Below are positions 48,658 through 57,819 of a stretch of 57,856 nt of DNA, piece by piece. The translations under genes were made by a program, and so were the position numbers. The stretch is taken from the NCBI RefSeq assembly GCF_000716675.1, contig NZ_JNXT01000053.1, forward strand, positions 1-57,856. The letters run 5' to 3'. How positions within the stretch are numbered: the first letter of the stretch is position 1; each line of letters begins with the position of its first letter. This DNA comes from Streptomyces alboflavus. GTDB taxonomy: Bacteria > Actinomycetota > Actinomycetes > Streptomycetales > Streptomycetaceae. The notes beneath the pieces are model-generated. The model was not told the DNA's origin, made no database searches, and worked only from the letters and a program-made list of their open reading frames with translations.

Positions 48658-49911
48658 TTACGGGGACTGCTCGCGCCCCGGGGGCGTAAGCCGGGCCGCA
48701 CGCATCTGCAAGTAACGGATCTCCGGGCGGCTGAGGGTGCGTTGGGCGGCCAGCTGGTAGGCGGTGCGGGCTGCTTCGAGGTCGCCCGCGCGTTCGAGGA
48801 GGTGGCCGCGTACCGCCTCCAGGCGGTGGTGGCCCGCCAAGCGCTCCTCCAGCGACGCCAGTTCGTCGAGGCCGGCGCGCGGGCCGCGCACCATGGCGAC
48901 CGCGACGGCACGGCCCAGCTCGGCCATCGGCTCCGGCGTGCGGCGCACCAGGATGTCGTACAGGGCGAGGATCTGCGGCCAGTCGGTGTCCTCGGCGCGT
49001 GCTGCCTCGTCGTGCAGCGCGGCGATGGCGGCCTGCAACTGGTAGACACCCGCGCGGCCCTGGCCCAGGGCCTGTTCCACCAGGGCGGTGCCTTCGGTGA
49101 TCGCCTCGCCGTCCCAGCGGGTGCGGTCCTGCTCGTCCAGCGGGATCAGCTCGCCGTGCGGCCCGGTGCGGGCGGCGCTGCGCGCGTCCGTGAGCAGCAT
49201 CAGCGCCAACAGGCCCGTCACCGCGCCCTCCTGCGGCAGCAGCCTGCGCACCGCGCGGGTCAACCGGATCGCCTCGCGGGCCAGGTCGGCGCGGTGCAGC
49301 GTGGCGCCCGACGTCGCCGTGTAGCCCTCGTTGAAGATGAGGTACAGGACCTGGAGCACGACGGCCAGGCGCCCGTCCCGGTCCGCCGGGCCCGGCTGTG
49401 TGAACGGCGCGCCCCGTATCTTCTGCTTGGCGCGGCTGATGCGCTGGGCCATCGTCGCCTCCGGCACCAGGTGCGCGCGGGCGATCTCGGCCGTCGTGAG
49501 ACCGCCGACGGCCCGCAGCGTCAGGGCGATCTGCGCGGCGGGCGTCAGCGAAGGGTCGCAGCACAGGAACAGCAGGGTGAGCGTGTCGTCGTCCGACGGG
49601 GCGCGGCTCTCGCCGGGCGCGGGCGCGGTGAACGCGTCGCGCGGCGTCATCCGGGCCGCGTTCTCCTCGCGCCGCCGCCGGGCCGCGTCGCTGCGCAACT
49701 GGTCCGTCAGGCGCCGTGACGCCACCCTGATCAGCCAGCCGCGCGGATTGTCCGGCACGCCCCGCCCGGGCCACTCGCCGGCGGCGGCGAGCAGGGATTC
49801 CTGTACGGCGTCCTCGGCCTCGTCGAAGTGGCCGTACCGCCGCACCAGCGCGCCGAGGACCTGCGGCGCGTGCAGGCGCAGCAGGTCCTCGACGTCACCG
49901 GTCGCGCTCAT
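48658..49911 (-). CDS. ECF sigma factor with C-terminal TPR-like extension (ECF42 type)
   Basis: The 417-residue protein has sigma region 2 (DVEDLLRLHAPQVLGALVRR, DEAEDAVQESLLAA) and region 4 (LTTAEIARAHLVPEATMAQRISRAKQKI). A long alpha-helical extension (about 190-417, with LYLIFNEGYTAT and later TPR-like AGDLEAARTAYQLAA) marks the ECF42 group. These are encoded beside DGPF/YCII-like proteins, which is the case here, and have no classical anti-sigma factor. The extension is thought to regulate activity. Confidence 0.92.
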   Translation of the reverse strand: MSATGDVEDLLRLHAPQVLGALVRRYGHFDEAEDAVQESLLAAAGEWPGRGVPDNPRGWLIRVASRRLTDQLRSDAARRRREENAARMTPRDAFTAPAPGESRAPSDDDTLTLLFLCCDPSLTPAAQIALTLRAVGGLTTAEIARAHLVPEATMAQRISRAKQKIRGAPFTQPGPADRDGRLAVVLQVLYLIFNEGYTATSGATLHRADLAREAIRLTRAVRRLLPQEGAVTGLLALMLLTDARSAARTGPHGELIPLDEQDRTRWDGEAITEGTALVEQALGQGRAGVYQLQAAIAALHDEAARAEDTDWPQILALYDILVRRTPEPMAELGRAVAVAMVRGPRAGLDELASLEERLAGHHRLEAVRGHLLERAGDLEAARTAYQLAAQRTLSRPEIRYLQMRAARLTPPGREQSP

Positions 49912-50028
49912 CGTCGGCCGCGGGCCTCGCGGGGGCGCGTCGGTTCTGTGCGGTCAACGGCGTTCCGGGCGGTGCGGTGACCGGCGCTTCGGTCCGTGCG
50001 GTGACCGGGGCTCCGGTCGCGGCGGTGA

Positions 50029-50451
50029 TCAGCACCCCTCGCCGCCGTCGCCGCCCTCCTGGATGGTCCGGATGACCACCGTCGGGTTCGGGGAGCCCGC
50101 GGGCGCGGGACACTCGTTGATGCGCTTGGCGATCTCCGTGACCCGCTCCAGGTTCTCGCACTCCAGGACCCAGTAGCCCGCGAGGACCTCCTTGGTCTCG
50201 CTGTACGGCCCGTCCGTGATCACCGGGCGGCCGTTGTCGTCGACGCTGACGTGGCGGGTCTGCGCGGGCTCGGTCAGGCCCTGGCCGTCGATGAGCTCGC
50301 CGGACTCCGACAGGTCGTTGTTGAGGTTCCCCATGAACGCGAACATCGCCTGGAGTTCCTGCTCGCTCCACGCCGGGCTGTGCTCCGAGGCCTTGCCGCT
50401 CATGGCCTCGTAGTCGGCCTGGGACCCCTGCACCATCACCAGATACTTCAT
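50029..50451 (-). CDS. YCII/DGPF-domain protein, partner of ECF sigma factor
   Basis: The 140-residue protein begins MKYLVMVQGSQADYEAMSGK and contains the DGPF-type motif as DGPY in ITDGPYSETKEVLAGYWVLE. YCII-related proteins form dimeric alpha/beta barrels. Genes of this kind nearly always accompany ECF42 sigma factors and are their probable regulon members. It lies directly upstream of the sigma gene, same strand, so it may be co-transcribed. Confidence 0.9.
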   Translation of the reverse strand: MKYLVMVQGSQADYEAMSGKASEHSPAWSEQELQAMFAFMGNLNNDLSESGELIDGQGLTEPAQTRHVSVDDNGRPVITDGPYSETKEVLAGYWVLECENLERVTEIAKRINECPAPAGSPNPTVVIRTIQEGGDGGEGC

Positions 50452-50689
50452 GGCTGCCACTCCTTGGCTGTCTCGTCGCCCCTCATGGGCAACTCTCACA
50501 GGGGACGTCGGAGCGGGCGACTCGATCTCGACAACTCCCGCGAAGTTTTTTCCGGATTCTTTTCGGGGGTGCTCCGGGGGCGCTTCGGCGGTGCTTCGGA
50601 GCCGGGGCTCCGCGTACGCCCGCGCTTCTGGTCGCTCGACTGGAGCAGTCCACGGGGCGGGGCGTCCGGGGCGCCGCGAGAGTGGGGCC

Positions 50690-51511
50690 ATGCGTGCCTT
50701 GCGGGCCCTGGGGGAGACGGTGGCGGGGCGGCTGCCCCGTGCCGGGCGCTGGGCGCTCGCGTGCCTGCCGGGGATGCTCGCCGTGACCGCCCTCGTGCTG
50801 TGCGTGGCCGGGGTGGAGGACGCGGTCGGCGGCGGCGGGCGGCACACCGAGGCAAGGGCCGTGGCGCACCGGGCGGCCAGGCCCGCCATCGTGCCGCGCG
50901 AGCGCTGGCTGGGCGACTCCCGGCCGACCACGCCGCCCGCGCACTACAGCGGTCCCGTCGTCGTGGTCTTCGTCCACCACACCGACTCGCCCAACGGGTA
51001 CGACTGCGCCGACGCGCCCCGCATCATCCGCGCGCTCGCGGAGGGCCAGACCAGCGCCCGGCTGTTCGACGACATCGGCTACAACTTCCTCGTCGACCGC
51101 TGCGGCACGATCTACGAGGGGCGCGGGGGCGGCGTCGACCAGCCCGTCGTCGGCGCCCACACGCAAGGGTTCAACCACCGGACGGCGGGCGTCGCCGCGA
51201 TCGGCACGTTCACGGCGGGCAGTCCCGTCCCGGCGCCGATGGCGGAGGCGATCGCCGCGCTCGCCGCGTGGAAGCTCGGCCTGGCCGGGACCGACCCCCG
51301 GCAGACGGCACGCCTGGTCTCCAGCAACAGCCTCAGCCGCGTACCGGCGGGCAGGCACGCCGGCTTCCACGCGGTGGCCGGGCACACCGACGGCTACACC
51401 ACGGACTGCCCCGGCGCCGCCCTGCGGGCCGAGCTGCCCGCGATCAGGGAGCGGGCAGCGGTGCTTCAGGGGCGGACCGAGGCACGGCTGCAGGCGGCGC
51501 GCGGGCGCTAG
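50690..51511 (+). CDS. Secreted PGRP-type N-acetylmuramoyl-L-alanine amidase
   Basis: The 273-residue protein has an N-terminal membrane or signal segment (WALACLPGMLAVTALVLCVA) and a peptidoglycan-recognition amidase domain. The zinc site is visible as VHHTDS for the first histidine, VAGHTDGYTTDCPGAAL for the second histidine and cysteine. Conserved IGYNFLVDRCGTIYEGRGGG follows the family. It cleaves amide bonds between muramic acid and stem peptides. A frame starting at 50450 lacks support. Confidence 0.9.
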   Translation: MRALRALGETVAGRLPRAGRWALACLPGMLAVTALVLCVAGVEDAVGGGGRHTEARAVAHRAARPAIVPRERWLGDSRPTTPPAHYSGPVVVVFVHHTDSPNGYDCADAPRIIRALAEGQTSARLFDDIGYNFLVDRCGTIYEGRGGGVDQPVVGAHTQGFNHRTAGVAAIGTFTAGSPVPAPMAEAIAALAAWKLGLAGTDPRQTARLVSSNSLSRVPAGRHAGFHAVAGHTDGYTTDCPGAALRAELPAIRERAAVLQGRTEARLQAARGR

Positions 51512-51579
51512 GTGTGTTGATCCGCAGCGTTGCGGTGTGTTGATCCGCGGTGTTGAGGTGTGTTGATCCGCAGCGTTGT
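51511..51579 (+). repeat. Three tandem 23-bp repeats
   Basis: Three 23-bp units at 51511-51533, 51534-51556 and 51557-51579 each begin GGTGTGTTGATCCGC and then vary (AGCGTTGC, GGTGTTGA, AGCGTTGT). They fill the space between the amidase stop and the convergent kinase gene. Recent local duplication is likely. TGTTGATC repeated this way could be a binding site, but no regulator is known. Confidence 0.85.
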
Positions 51580-51608
51580 TGACGCGGCCGGTCAGCCGGT
51601 GGTGGCCG

Positions 51609-53087
51609 TCACGACTTCTTGAGGCGTATGCCCTTCACGGCGGCGTCGAAGACAGGCCGGTGCCGCTTCCACTCGGCGTCGGGGGCGGAGAGGTACACGA
51701 CGTACTGCGTGCCGTCGGCGTCGGCGAACGCCATCTCCACCGCACGGTACGCGCGTGCCTTGCCGTCGAACGTGAACTCCCAGTACCCGGCGGGTGTTCC
51801 ACGGAAGGTCGTGGACGTCATCCGCACCCGCTCGTATCCTGGGTTGTCGCGGCGGGTCTGGGCTTCCTCGGTCCGGCGCCAGTGCTCCAGGGGGTCCGAT
51901 CCGGCGAACTCGGCGACGTTGACCCGCAGGCCGACGAGCCCGGACGGGTCGATGTACGCGATGTCGCCGCCCCGCAGCTCCTTGCGCTTCCAGCCATCCC
52001 GCACGGGCAGGGAGAGGCCGCCCTCCTGCTTCTCCAGGTGATAGCCGGGCGGCAGCGGCGGCACGGGGGAGCGGGGCGAGGGCGTGCGCTCCGCGGGGCC
52101 GGTACCGGAGGCCCGGGCACCGGTGTCGGCGCCCTCGGGCCACAGCAGCACACCGCCCGTCACCAGTCCGGCGACGGCGGCGGCCGACCCGCACCACAGG
52201 GCCGCCCGGCGGCCGCGGCCGCCGGGCGCGGAGCGCACGTGGGGCGGTGCCGGGTCGAGGACTGCCGTGGACGGCTCGTCGGCCCGGCGCAACAGACGCT
52301 CGGCCTCGTGTGCCTCCATACGGCGCCCGGGGTCCTTGACGAGCAGCCCCTCGATCACGGGAGCGAGCGCCCCGGCGGCCCTGGGCGGATCGTGCGGTTC
52401 GGTGGCGACGGCGTAGGCCGTCTCCATCGCGGTGTCCCGTTCGAACGGATGGCGCCCTTCCACCGCTTGGTACAGCATCACGCCGAGTGACCAGAGGTCG
52501 CACGCGGGTCCGGGTTCGGCGCTGCGCAGCCGCTCGGGCGCCAGGTACTGCACCGAGCCGACCAGTTCGCCGGTCCTGGTCAAGGAGGGGGTGCCGCTCT
52601 CCAGGGCGATGCCGAAGTCCGTGAGCACGATCCGGCCGTCGTGCCCCAGCAGGACGTTGGCGGGCTTGACGTCCCGGTGCAGGACGCCCGCGTCGTGCGC
52701 GGCCCGCAGCGCTGCCGCCGTCGCGACGGCGATCTTCGCGGCCTCGCCGGGCGGCAGGGCGCCACGCTCCTTCAAGGCGTCGCCCAGGGTGAGTGAGGGG
52801 ACGTACTCCATGACGATGCACGGCAGACCCTCGTCGTCCACGACATCGTGGACGACGATCACATGGGGGTGGGTGATGCGGGCGGCGCTGCGGGCCTCGC
52901 GGCGGGTGCGCTCGTGGAGCGTCTGGATCTCGTCGTCGTCCACGTGCGGAGGGACGTGCAGCTTCTTCACCGCGACAGCACGCTTGAGCAGTTCGTCCTC
53001 GGCCCGCCACACGGTGCCCATGCCACCCCGGCCCACGCGCTCGACGAGGCGGTAGCGGCCGGCCACGAGCCGCCCCAGATCGGACAC
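51609..53087 (-). CDS. Transmembrane Ser/Thr protein kinase
   Basis: The 492-residue Hanks-type kinase has VGRGGMGTVWRAEDELL, AVKKLHVP with catalytic Lys, HRDVKPANVLL, LTDFGIALE and APERL. A membrane helix follows (AALWCGSAAAVAGLVTGGVL), then an extracellular domain that resembles a lipoprotein/PknB sensor (GLSLPVRDGWKRKELRGGDI). GTG 53087 is the preferred start because it gives VSDLGRLVAGRYRLVERVGR; the frame extends to 53144. It is typical of Streptomyces Pkn receptors; its ligand is unknown. Confidence 0.92.
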   Translation of the reverse strand: MSDLGRLVAGRYRLVERVGRGGMGTVWRAEDELLKRAVAVKKLHVPPHVDDDEIQTLHERTRREARSAARITHPHVIVVHDVVDDEGLPCIVMEYVPSLTLGDALKERGALPPGEAAKIAVATAAALRAAHDAGVLHRDVKPANVLLGHDGRIVLTDFGIALESGTPSLTRTGELVGSVQYLAPERLRSAEPGPACDLWSLGVMLYQAVEGRHPFERDTAMETAYAVATEPHDPPRAAGALAPVIEGLLVKDPGRRMEAHEAERLLRRADEPSTAVLDPAPPHVRSAPGGRGRRAALWCGSAAAVAGLVTGGVLLWPEGADTGARASGTGPAERTPSPRSPVPPLPPGYHLEKQEGGLSLPVRDGWKRKELRGGDIAYIDPSGLVGLRVNVAEFAGSDPLEHWRRTEEAQTRRDNPGYERVRMTSTTFRGTPAGYWEFTFDGKARAYRAVEMAFADADGTQYVVYLSAPDAEWKRHRPVFDAAVKGIRLKKS

Positions 53088-53217
53088 CTTTGATTCCCTA
53101 CTTCGCACACATGAACAGTTTTGTGCGCAAAGCCTACCCGGCACCCTGAAGGGCCCAGGGCGCCGCCCACGTTGGTTGCTCAGGGCATCGAAGCCTGGGC
53201 GGGGTGCGGAACATCGA

Positions 53218-53922
53218 CTACCGATTTGCGGTGGCGTACACGATGAGGTTGTCCACGGGGTGGCCCTGGGCGTCGAAGGCGCCGTCGCAGGTGATCAGGC
53301 GCAGGGCGCGGGAGTTGGTGGCGCCGTAGACCCGGTCGGTCGGGAAGGCCTTCTTGTCGACGGTCTCGGTGCGGGTGACCTCGAAGTGCGTCGTCCTGCC
53401 GCGGGCGTCGCGGACCGCGATGTCCGCGCCCGCGCGCACCTTCTTCAGGTCGTGGAAGACGGCCTTGCCGTGGCGCGTGTCGTTGTGGCCGATGATGACG
53501 GCCGCACCGCGCTGCCCCGGCACGGCCCCGCCCGTGTACCAGCCCGCGGTCATTCCCTTGTCCGGCGGCGGGACCTCGACCGTACGGTCCGCGTTGAGGC
53601 CGAGCCGCATCAGGGAACTGCTGACGCCGATGGACGGCACCGCGACGTGCACGGGCGCGGCGGCCCCGGCCGGTGTGCCGCGCTCGGCCTTCTGCCCGGA
53701 GCCGCCTGCCGAGCCCTCCTCGGCAGGGGAGTCGTCCGAACGCACCGTGTACGTGGGCGAGGACTCGGCTCGCGCGCCGTCCCCGGACGAACAGCCGCTC
53801 ACGGCGGCGCACACGAGGGCGAGGCCGCCCGCGATCGACACGAGGGTGCCGTACGGGCGCCGGGGGGACATACGGGGCGCCCCGTCGTGGGAACGGGACG
53901 TCCGGTGCTGCGCAGGGGACAT
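53218..53922 (-). CDS. Class F-type sortase
   Basis: The 234-residue protein has an N-terminal hydrophobic segment with lipobox-like VSGC (C44) and a sortase domain: IIGHND with catalytic H146 and RLITCDG with C212. The domain pattern PGQRGAAVIIGHNDTRHG fits the actinobacterial class F group. It should attach proteins to the cell wall or polymerise them. The adjacent gene encodes a probable exported surface protein. The lipobox may instead be part of a simple membrane anchor. Confidence 0.85.
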   Translation of the reverse strand: MSPAQHRTSRSHDGAPRMSPRRPYGTLVSIAGGLALVCAAVSGCSSGDGARAESSPTYTVRSDDSPAEEGSAGGSGQKAERGTPAGAAAPVHVAVPSIGVSSSLMRLGLNADRTVEVPPPDKGMTAGWYTGGAVPGQRGAAVIIGHNDTRHGKAVFHDLKKVRAGADIAVRDARGRTTHFEVTRTETVDKKAFPTDRVYGATNSRALRLITCDGAFDAQGHPVDNLIVYATANR

Positions 53923-54226
53923 GGGGGCTCCGTGAACGGTGGCGCCGCCCCGGGGCTTGTGAAGGGGGACCGGGGCGGCGCCACCGAGAGGTGGGTCGGG
54001 CCGGACGGGGTGCTGACCGTCGGCCCGAGGGAGGGGTGGGCGGCGTGCGGGGGTGCGGGACCCGCGGGGTGCGGTGGGCCCGGCCGCGGGGTGCGCCGAG
54101 GGGCTTGGGCCCGGGACCGGGGCCGGCCGGTCGGGCCTGACGGCGTGTGCCTCGGCTCGTCGGCAGGTGCCGGGCCGGGGCCGCGCGTCAGGCCGACCGG
54201 ACCGATAGCCGACCGGCCAAGAGGCG

Positions 54227-54709
54227 TCAGCCCTGCTGGCGCACCGCGGCGCGGCGGCGCAGGACCATGGTGCTCGCACCCGCGAGCAGTCCGATGCCCG
54301 CGGCCGAACCGATCAGCGTGGCCGTGTTGTCGCTGCCGGACTCCGGGCGCTCGCCCGCCGCGACACCGCCCTTGGGCGGCTGCGCGAGACGCTTGCGCGC
54401 CTCGTCGCTGACCGGCTTCGGCGTCGGCTTGGCCTCGCGCACGGCGGGCGTGTCGGGCTTGTCACCGGCGGCCACCCCGCCGCGCGGAACGGCCCCCGGC
54501 GCCTTCTGCTTCGCGTCCTCGGCGGCCCGCTTCTTCTTCACCACGTCCTCGGGCGCGGGCTCGCTGACGGTCGGCTTCGGCTTCGGCGGGGTGTCGCTCG
54601 CGAAGGCCGTGGCCGACGGAGCGGCGAGCACCCCGCCCGCCACGGCGGTGGCGAAGAAGGCGGCACGCAAGGACGTGCTGCGCTGGGGACGACGGGCACG
54701 GTGGGACAT
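54227..54709 (-). CDS. Exported surface protein, probable sortase-F partner
   Basis: The 160-residue precursor has a signal peptide (AAFFATAVAGGVLAAPSATA), a Pro/Lys-rich middle and a C-terminal membrane helix (ATLIGSAAGIGLLAGASTMVL) followed by RRR. Two related motifs occur, PRGGVAAGDKPDT and PKGGVAAGERPES, the second just before the anchor. No LPXTG is present. Proteins with such GGVAAG-type motifs sit beside class F sortases, so it is the likely substrate. It lies upstream of the sortase gene on the same strand. Confidence 0.75.
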   Translation of the reverse strand: MSHRARRPQRSTSLRAAFFATAVAGGVLAAPSATAFASDTPPKPKPTVSEPAPEDVVKKKRAAEDAKQKAPGAVPRGGVAAGDKPDTPAVREAKPTPKPVSDEARKRLAQPPKGGVAAGERPESGSDNTATLIGSAAGIGLLAGASTMVLRRRAAVRQQG

Positions 54710-54908
54710 AGGGGCTCCATTCCAGCTCTGACTCGGAAGGGCCCGGCACCGTTGGTCAAGCGGCGCCGGGCCTGTCGCACAGGCTGGCGTGAAGTTATGA
54801 GGAACCTGTCAGGTTCCTGTTGGGGTCCGATCAGGGACCGGGAAACGGGGAAGGGACGGGGACCGGGGGACCGGTGGAGGAGCACCGGACAGGCCCTAGG
54901 GTCGGTGC

Positions 54909-55514
54909 ATGACGACGCTCATGATCCACGACGGCGCGGCCGACCCGCACGCCACCGGCCTGCGCACGGGCGGTGTGCCGCTGGTGCCGGGCGGGTTCGA
55001 CTGGCCGCACTGCCGGGCCTGCGGCGGGGCCATGCAGTTCCTGCTGCACCTGCCGCTCGGCCCGGACGTCGTCTCCGTGTTCCTGTGCCAGAACGCCCCG
55101 GGGATGTGCGACGACTGGGACGCGACGGGCGGCGGCAACCGCGCGTACCTCTTCGACGGCGCGGCCCTGGCCCCGGCCGCCGTGCCGGAGCGGGGCGAGA
55201 CCCTGCTCGGCGCGGTCAGCGCGCTGCGTACCGAGGACGTCGCGGCCGAGGACTTCCCGGCCGCGCTCGACCTGTGGTCGGACGGCGTCGACGAAGCCAC
55301 GCTGCGGGTGCAGGGCCAGCTCGGGGGCGCGCCCGCCTGGCTCCAGGGCGACGAGACGCCGTCCTGCCCGGGGTGCGGCGAACCGATGGCGTTCGTGGCC
55401 CAGTTGGAGGAGGGCCTCGACTTCGCCACGTCGGCGAACTTCGGAGGTGGCGGCATCGGATACGTCTTCACCTGCCGGGCGTGCCGCGCCGCCGCGTTCC
55501 TCTGGCAGTCCTGA
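54909..55514 (+). CDS. DUF1963-like zinc-binding protein
   Basis: The 201-residue protein contains two Cys pairs, CRACGGAMQFLLHLPLG and CPGCGEPMAFVAQLEEG, plus CRACRAAAFLWQS at the end. The repeat of C-x2-C-G-x-x-M-x-F sequences suggests a two-module zinc ribbon resembling YwqG/DUF1963 proteins. Function is unknown. ATG 54909 is preceded by a weak site. Confidence 0.7.
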   Translation: MTTLMIHDGAADPHATGLRTGGVPLVPGGFDWPHCRACGGAMQFLLHLPLGPDVVSVFLCQNAPGMCDDWDATGGGNRAYLFDGAALAPAAVPERGETLLGAVSALRTEDVAAEDFPAALDLWSDGVDEATLRVQGQLGGAPAWLQGDETPSCPGCGEPMAFVAQLEEGLDFATSANFGGGGIGYVFTCRACRAAAFLWQS

Positions 55515-55539
55515 CAGCGCCTTCTGGCACAGTGCGCCC

Positions 55540-56418
55540 ATGACCGACCCCATGACCGACCCCACGATCGAGCCCCAGACCGACCGGACCCGACAGACCG
55601 ACCAGGCCGACCAGACCGACCGGTACGAGGCCTTCCGCGCCCTGCACCGCACCGGCGACCCCCTGCTCCTGCCCAACGCCTGGGACCACGCCTCCGCCGC
55701 CGCGCTCGTCCGCGCCGGGTTCCCCGCCATCGGCACGACGAGCCTCGGCGTCGCCGCCGCCGCGGGCAAGCCGGACGCCACCGGCGCCGCGCGGACGGAG
55801 ACGGTGCGCCTCGCCCACGGCATCGCCCGCCTGCCCGCACTCGTCACCGTCGACATCGAGGGCGGCTTCAGCGAACGGCCCGACGACGTCGCTCTGCTCG
55901 CCCGCGAACTCGCCGCCGCGGGCGTGGCCGGGGTGAACCTCGAAGACGGCAGGCCGGACGGGAAGCTCACCGCCGTCGGCGCGCAGTGCGAGCTGATCCG
56001 CGCCGTGAAGGAGGCCGCGCCCGCGCTGTTCCTCAACGCGCGCACGGACGCGTACTGGCTGGACGCCGGGGGCGAGAAGGAGGCCCGCGACCGCACCGCC
56101 GCCTACCGACGGGCCGGTGCCGACGGCGTGTTCGTGCCCGGGGTCCAGGACGAGGCCGCCATCGCGGGACTCGTCGACGCCCTCGACGTACCGCTGAACA
56201 CGCTCTACGTGCCCGGCGGCCTCACCCCCCGGCGCCTGGCCGACCTCGGCGTGCGCCGCGTCAGCACGGGGTCGCTGCTGTTCCGGGCGGCGGTCGGGCA
56301 CGCGGTCGAGGTGGCGGGGGCGTTCACCCGCGGCACGGTGGGGCCGGAGGGGCTGCCGACGTACGCTGAGGCGCAGGAGCTCTCGGCGGACTTCGGGGAC
56401 GTGGGTGAAGTCCCCTAG
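55540..56418 (+). CDS. Isocitrate lyase/PEP mutase-family protein
   Basis: The 292-residue protein has the family signatures: LLLPNAWDHASAAALVRAGF, TVDIEGGFSERPDDVALLAR with the metal-binding aspartate, GVNLEDGRPDGKL and FLNARTDAYWLDAGG. It matches the PEP mutase/isocitrate lyase superfamily often annotated as carboxyvinyl-carboxyphosphonate mutase or related C-C lyases. The exact reaction is not clear. The N-terminus carries a repeated T-D-P-M-T-D-P segment, and ATG 55552 is a second possible start. Confidence 0.9.
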   Translation: MTDPMTDPTIEPQTDRTRQTDQADQTDRYEAFRALHRTGDPLLLPNAWDHASAAALVRAGFPAIGTTSLGVAAAAGKPDATGAARTETVRLAHGIARLPALVTVDIEGGFSERPDDVALLARELAAAGVAGVNLEDGRPDGKLTAVGAQCELIRAVKEAAPALFLNARTDAYWLDAGGEKEARDRTAAYRRAGADGVFVPGVQDEAAIAGLVDALDVPLNTLYVPGGLTPRRLADLGVRRVSTGSLLFRAAVGHAVEVAGAFTRGTVGPEGLPTYAEAQELSADFGDVGEVP

Positions 56419-56442
56419 GGGGCAGGGCGGTTCACGGGAGCG

Positions 56443-57819
56443 ATGACGGGGTTGGGGACGGGGACGGGGGCAGGCATGGCCCGGCGTGACATGTCGCGGC
56501 GTACGCGGACGGCTGCGGGACCCGCGCCCGGTCCTTCGCTGTGGGCCGACTCCAACTACCGTCTGTTCCTGGCCCTCCAGGCCCTCTCCGCGCTCGGTGA
56601 CTCCTTCTCGCACGTGGCGATCCCGCTGCTCGTCCTGCACGAGACCGGCTCCCTCGCGCAGATGGGGCTCGTCACCGGGCTGACCGGCGTCGCGTCCATC
56701 GTCACCGGCCTGTTCGCCGGTGTCGTCGCCGACCGCGTGGACCGGCGCCGCCTGATCGTGGTCACCGACGTCGCGCGGTGTCTGCTCTACGGACTGATCC
56801 CGCTGGTGTGGCTGTTCGCGACGCCGGTCTGGCTGGTGTACGCGGTCGTGCCCGTCGCCGGTGTCTTCGCGATGCTCTTCCAGGTGACGTACGTGACCGT
56901 GGTGCCCGGCATCGTCGCGCCCGGGCAGATCCTGAAGGCCAACAGCCATCTGTACGGCACCTACGCCGTCGCGGGCGCGGGCGGGCCGATGCTCGCGGGC
57001 CTGGTCGCGGCCGCGCTCGGGCCCGCGGCCGCCGTCGGCATCGACGCGGCGACCTTCGCGGTGTCGGCGGTGGGCATCCTCTTCGTCCGCATCCGCGCCG
57101 CCGCCCCGCCCCCGGAGACGGAGGCCGAGGGCGCCCGGGGCGGCTCAGGGCCCTCGGACGAGCCCGCCCCGGTGGAAGCCGAACGCGGTGGTGTGCGCGA
57201 GGAGTTCCTCGCCGGAGCCCGGTTCCTGTGGCGGCACCCCGTCCTGCGGCCCCTGACCGTCCTGCTCACGCTGCTCATCTTCCTCACCGCGGGCATGACC
57301 GACGTCATCATCTACCGCGTGAAGGAAGACCTCGGCCACGGCGACGGCACCGTCGGCTACGTCCTGACGGCCGGGACGCTCGGAACGCTCGCCGCGACGT
57401 TCGTGGTCGCCCGGCTGCGCGGACGGCTCGGCTTCGGCGTCAGCTGGATCGGCGCGCACGCGCTCGGCGGGGTCGCGGTGGCCTGCCTCGGCCTTTCGGG
57501 CAGTGTGCCGGTGCTGGCGTTCATCGCCGCGGGCATGCTCTTCTGCACCGGCGTCGGCGGCATCAACTCCATGTCGCTGCGCCAGGAGGTGACGCCCAGT
57601 CATCTCCTGGGCCGGGTCACCTCGGCGTTCTGGACGATCCACAACGCCCTCGGCCCGGTCGGCGCCGCCGTCGTGACCCTGGCCGCCGGGGTGTGGGGCG
57701 TGCGGCCGGTGTGTCTGGTGGTCGGCCTGTGCGCGGTGGTCATCGCGCTCACCGGGACGCTGACGGGGATCGGCCGGGCCCGGACCGGACGGGTGGAGGG
57801 CGACCGGGCCGCTCCCTGA
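56443..57819 (+). CDS. MFS transporter, multidrug efflux type
   Basis: The 458-residue protein has twelve predicted helices in two halves, the first starting YRLFLALQALSALGDSFSHV and carrying ADRVDRRRLIV as the MFS loop 2-3 signature, and the second starting RPLTVLLTLLIFLTAGMTDV. A long acidic cytoplasmic loop separates the halves. It matches the MFS_3 group of drug exporters. The gene is complete and ends 37 bp before the right edge of the window. Confidence 0.9.
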   Translation: MTGLGTGTGAGMARRDMSRRTRTAAGPAPGPSLWADSNYRLFLALQALSALGDSFSHVAIPLLVLHETGSLAQMGLVTGLTGVASIVTGLFAGVVADRVDRRRLIVVTDVARCLLYGLIPLVWLFATPVWLVYAVVPVAGVFAMLFQVTYVTVVPGIVAPGQILKANSHLYGTYAVAGAGGPMLAGLVAAALGPAAAVGIDAATFAVSAVGILFVRIRAAAPPPETEAEGARGGSGPSDEPAPVEAERGGVREEFLAGARFLWRHPVLRPLTVLLTLLIFLTAGMTDVIIYRVKEDLGHGDGTVGYVLTAGTLGTLAATFVVARLRGRLGFGVSWIGAHALGGVAVACLGLSGSVPVLAFIAAGMLFCTGVGGINSMSLRQEVTPSHLLGRVTSAFWTIHNALGPVGAAVVTLAAGVWGVRPVCLVVGLCAVVIALTGTLTGIGRARTGRVEGDRAAP

